Source of the DNA: Actinomycetota bacterium
Lineage (GTDB): Bacteria; Actinomycetota; Thermoleophilia; Gaiellales; Gaiellaceae
Length of the DNA: 7,986 nucleotides
Direction: 5' to 3'
Assembly: GCA_013696185.1 (NCBI GenBank)
Contig: JACCZA010000247.1
Location: 1 to 7,986, forward strand
In this document: one piece after another, positions 6,482 through 7,986 of the stretch
Layout: the number at the start of each line of letters is the position of its first letter
How positions within the stretch are numbered: position 1 is the first letter of the stretch
Made by a program: the position numbers and the translations under genes
Notes under the pieces: model-generated
What the model saw: the letters and a program-made list of their open reading frames with translations, nothing else
Told to the model about the DNA's origin: nothing
The model's database searches: none

Positions 6482-7986
6482 TCCACGTTGACCAGGGCCT
6501 CGGCCTGCTGGCCGAACGGCACGCCGCTGACGGTCAGGTCCGCGGCCACGCGTGCGCGGGATACCGGTCCCGCCCCGTTCGGCGAGACGCGGAAGCGCAG
6601 CGTGGCCTCCCCGTGGCCCGAGACGCGGACCTCCTGCTCGATCGGCTCGGCGGCCCACCGGCTCGGCACGACGAGCTGCACGGTGGCAACGCCGGCGGCG
6701 TTGAACGGGTTGCGGATCGTCACGTCGAGGTCGAGCTCCTCGCCCGAGCGCACCGTCGAGCGGTACGGCTCGATCCGGGCGCCGAACCCGCCGGCGCCGA
6801 AGTCGACGTCCTCGACGGGGAGCAGCTGGCGGTGCACCTCGGCCAGGCGCTTGCCGTCGACCAGGAGCTGCTCCAGGTAGCCGTCGTCGACCCGCTGTAC
6901 CGGCGCGTGCCCGCTGATCAGGATGTCCGGGCGGAGCGAGAGGTAGAGCTCCGCGCTGCGCGTGAAGTCGTCGTAGCGGAACCGGTTGCGGTACTGGTAG
7001 TTGAGGACGGGAGGACTCTCGGGGCCGTCGCCGCCGGCCTGCTGGTCGCCCGTGGCGAGGACGCGCAGCCCGTCGGCCTCGAAGGCGATCGCCGCCGCGT
7101 ACAGCGTGTGGCCCGGCAGGGCGTAGGCCGTGAGCTCGTACTCGTGCCAGCGCACGGGCGCGCCGTTGGCGAGCGAGCGGTCGACGGGTATCGGGTCGTA
7201 CCAGAGGCACGGGAGGTCGTGGCGCCACGGATTCTCGAGCACGGGGGTGACGTTCTCCGGGCACCACACCTCGCAGCCCTCGACCTCGCGCAGCAGGTTG
7301 AAGCCGGCGACGTGGTCGTCGTGGTAATGCGTCGGCACGGCGACCTCGACGCGGTCGACCCCGTACTCGCGTCCGAGCGCGGCGATCGAGGCGAGCAGGG
7401 GTCGCCTCGCCGCCCGCTCGCTGCGGAGGGGCAGGCCCGTCGTCATGTCGTAGCCGTAGTCGAGGATCAGCGCACCGCCGGAATCGGAGAGCAGGGCCCA
7501 GCTCGTCGCGAGGCTCGTGCGGTTGCGCAGGAGGTGCGGCGTGACCTGCACCCAGGGGCGGCGCAGCCAGTCCTCCAGGTCCCACGGCTCGCGCCTGCGC
7601 ATGTTCACGATCGCCTGGAGGCGCCCGCGCACCAGTGAGAGCGCCCCACCGGGGTCGTCGACCGGGGCGCCGTGCGACGGCAGGAGCAGATCGGCCCCCT
7701 GGTCGGCGAGAGTGCTCGCCGAGATGATCGTGGCCGCCTCGCCCTCCACGCCCGTGTACGTCCACTGCAGCGCGGCGAGCGACCAGACCTTCCCGAGGCC
7801 GTACAGCAGGTCGCCGCTGAACGCGAGCCGGCGACCGTCGACGTCGACGAGGTAGGTGACCGAGCCGACGGTGTGCCCCGGTGTGGGCAGCGTGTAGACG
7901 TCGAAGTCGCCGAAGCGGTGCGTGCGGTACTCCGGCACCGTCCCCGTGATCGGTACGGGCTCGAGCAGGGAGAAACGGTCCTGGCG
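6478..7986 (-). CDS. Tandem metallo-beta-lactamase-fold protein with C-terminal NEW3-like domain (5' end beyond window)
   Basis: The 502 visible residues are open to the right edge, so the N-terminus is missing; a GTG at 7938 is internal. Numbering from the edge, residues 1-125 hold only the second half of one MBL domain: GHT (37-39), SGD (57-59) and SHG (104-106), which are metal-ligand motifs 3 to 5. A second, complete MBL domain follows at about 155-385. It has the opening strand ALLSDSGGALILDYG, motif THYHDDH (219-225), GHT (292-294), TGD (312-314) and SGHAP (358-362). Both domains therefore look able to bind metal. The last 100 residues form a beta-sandwich with TIRNPFN and regular alternating strands, like the NEW3/NPCBM-associated domain of some glycosidases. 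The gene is ATGA-coupled to the hydrolase, so a linked sugar-related hydrolase or lactonase role is inferred. The true substrate is unknown. Confidence 0.8.
   Translation of the reverse strand, partial: RQDRFSLLEPVPITGTVPEYRTHRFGDFDVYTLPTPGHTVGSVTYLVDVDGRRLAFSGDLLYGLGKVWSLAALQWTYTGVEGEAATIISASTLADQGADLLLPSHGAPVDDPGGALSLVRGRLQAIVNMRRREPWDLEDWLRRPWVQVTPHLLRNRTSLATSWALLSDSGGALILDYGYDMTTGLPLRSERAARRPLLASIAALGREYGVDRVEVAVPTHYHDDHVAGFNLLREVEGCEVWCPENVTPVLENPWRHDLPCLWYDPIPVDRSLANGAPVRWHEYELTAYALPGHTLYAAAIAFEADGLRVLATGDQQAGGDGPESPPVLNYQYRNRFRYDDFTRSAELYLSLRPDILISGHAPVQRVDDGYLEQLLVDGKRLAEVHRQLLPVEDVDFGAGGFGARIEPYRSTVRSGEELDLDVTIRNPFNAAGVATVQLVVPSRWAAEPIEQEVRVSGHGEATLRFRVSPNGAGPVSRARVAADLTVSGVPFGQQAEALVNVE

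Noticed and set aside
6482..7765. The same frame as the hydrolase stays open to 7765, suggesting a 1016-residue protein
   Set aside because: The extension is an out-of-frame shadow of the MBL gene rich in Arg/Pro/Gly. The real start is the ATG at 6481, overlapping the MBL stop.
1..7986. tRNA, rRNA, CRISPR array, insertion sequence or prophage signals
   Set aside because: No cloverleaf, regularly spaced repeats, transposase motifs or terminal inverted repeats were seen on reading both strands.

Overview
The window is a single block of genes, all on the minus strand, so transcription runs from the right edge to the left. It is strongly G+C-rich, with very high third-position G+C and little non-coding DNA. 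The gene types and codon use fit a high-GC bacterium, perhaps Actinomycetota of the Thermoleophilia type. That placement is a low-confidence guess: no rRNA or other phylogenetic marker is present.

In transcription order the layout is: (1) 7986-6478, a 5'-truncated metallo-beta-lactamase (MBL)-fold protein with the end of one MBL domain, a complete second MBL domain and a C-terminal beta-sandwich resembling the NEW3/NPCBM-associated fold; (2) 6481-4715, a cytoplasmic glycoside hydrolase of the GH36/clan GH-D (alpha-galactosidase-like) type; (3) 4712-3654, a LacI-family repressor; (4) 3653-3528, a 126-bp gap, the only real intergenic region, with a possible weak promoter and direct repeats; (5) 3527-2175, a family 1 sugar-binding protein with a Sec signal peptide; (6) 2156-1167 and (7) 1170-235, two MalF/MalG-type permeases; (8) 227-1, the N-terminus of a ROK-family sugar kinase running off the left edge. 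Gene joints are very tight: ATGA overlaps at 6478-6481 and 1167-1170, a 2-base gap at 4713-4714, and gaps of 18 and 7 bases elsewhere. This argues for one translationally coupled operon, with possible internal initiation ahead of the binding protein.

Read together, this is an oligosaccharide or glycoside utilisation locus. The binding protein and permeases import an intact sugar, the leaderless hydrolase cleaves it in the cytoplasm, the ROK kinase phosphorylates the released hexose, and the LacI protein senses a sugar. No ABC ATPase is present, so a shared MsmK/MalK-type ATPase encoded elsewhere is likely. The role of the double MBL protein is not explained by known sugar pathways and is the most novel element. 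The other notable signal is a long, nearly perfect RNA hairpin with a GNRA tetraloop at 2100-2135, just after the binding-protein stop codon and inside the first codons of the first permease. I saw no tRNA, rRNA, CRISPR array, insertion sequence or clear Rho-independent terminator.
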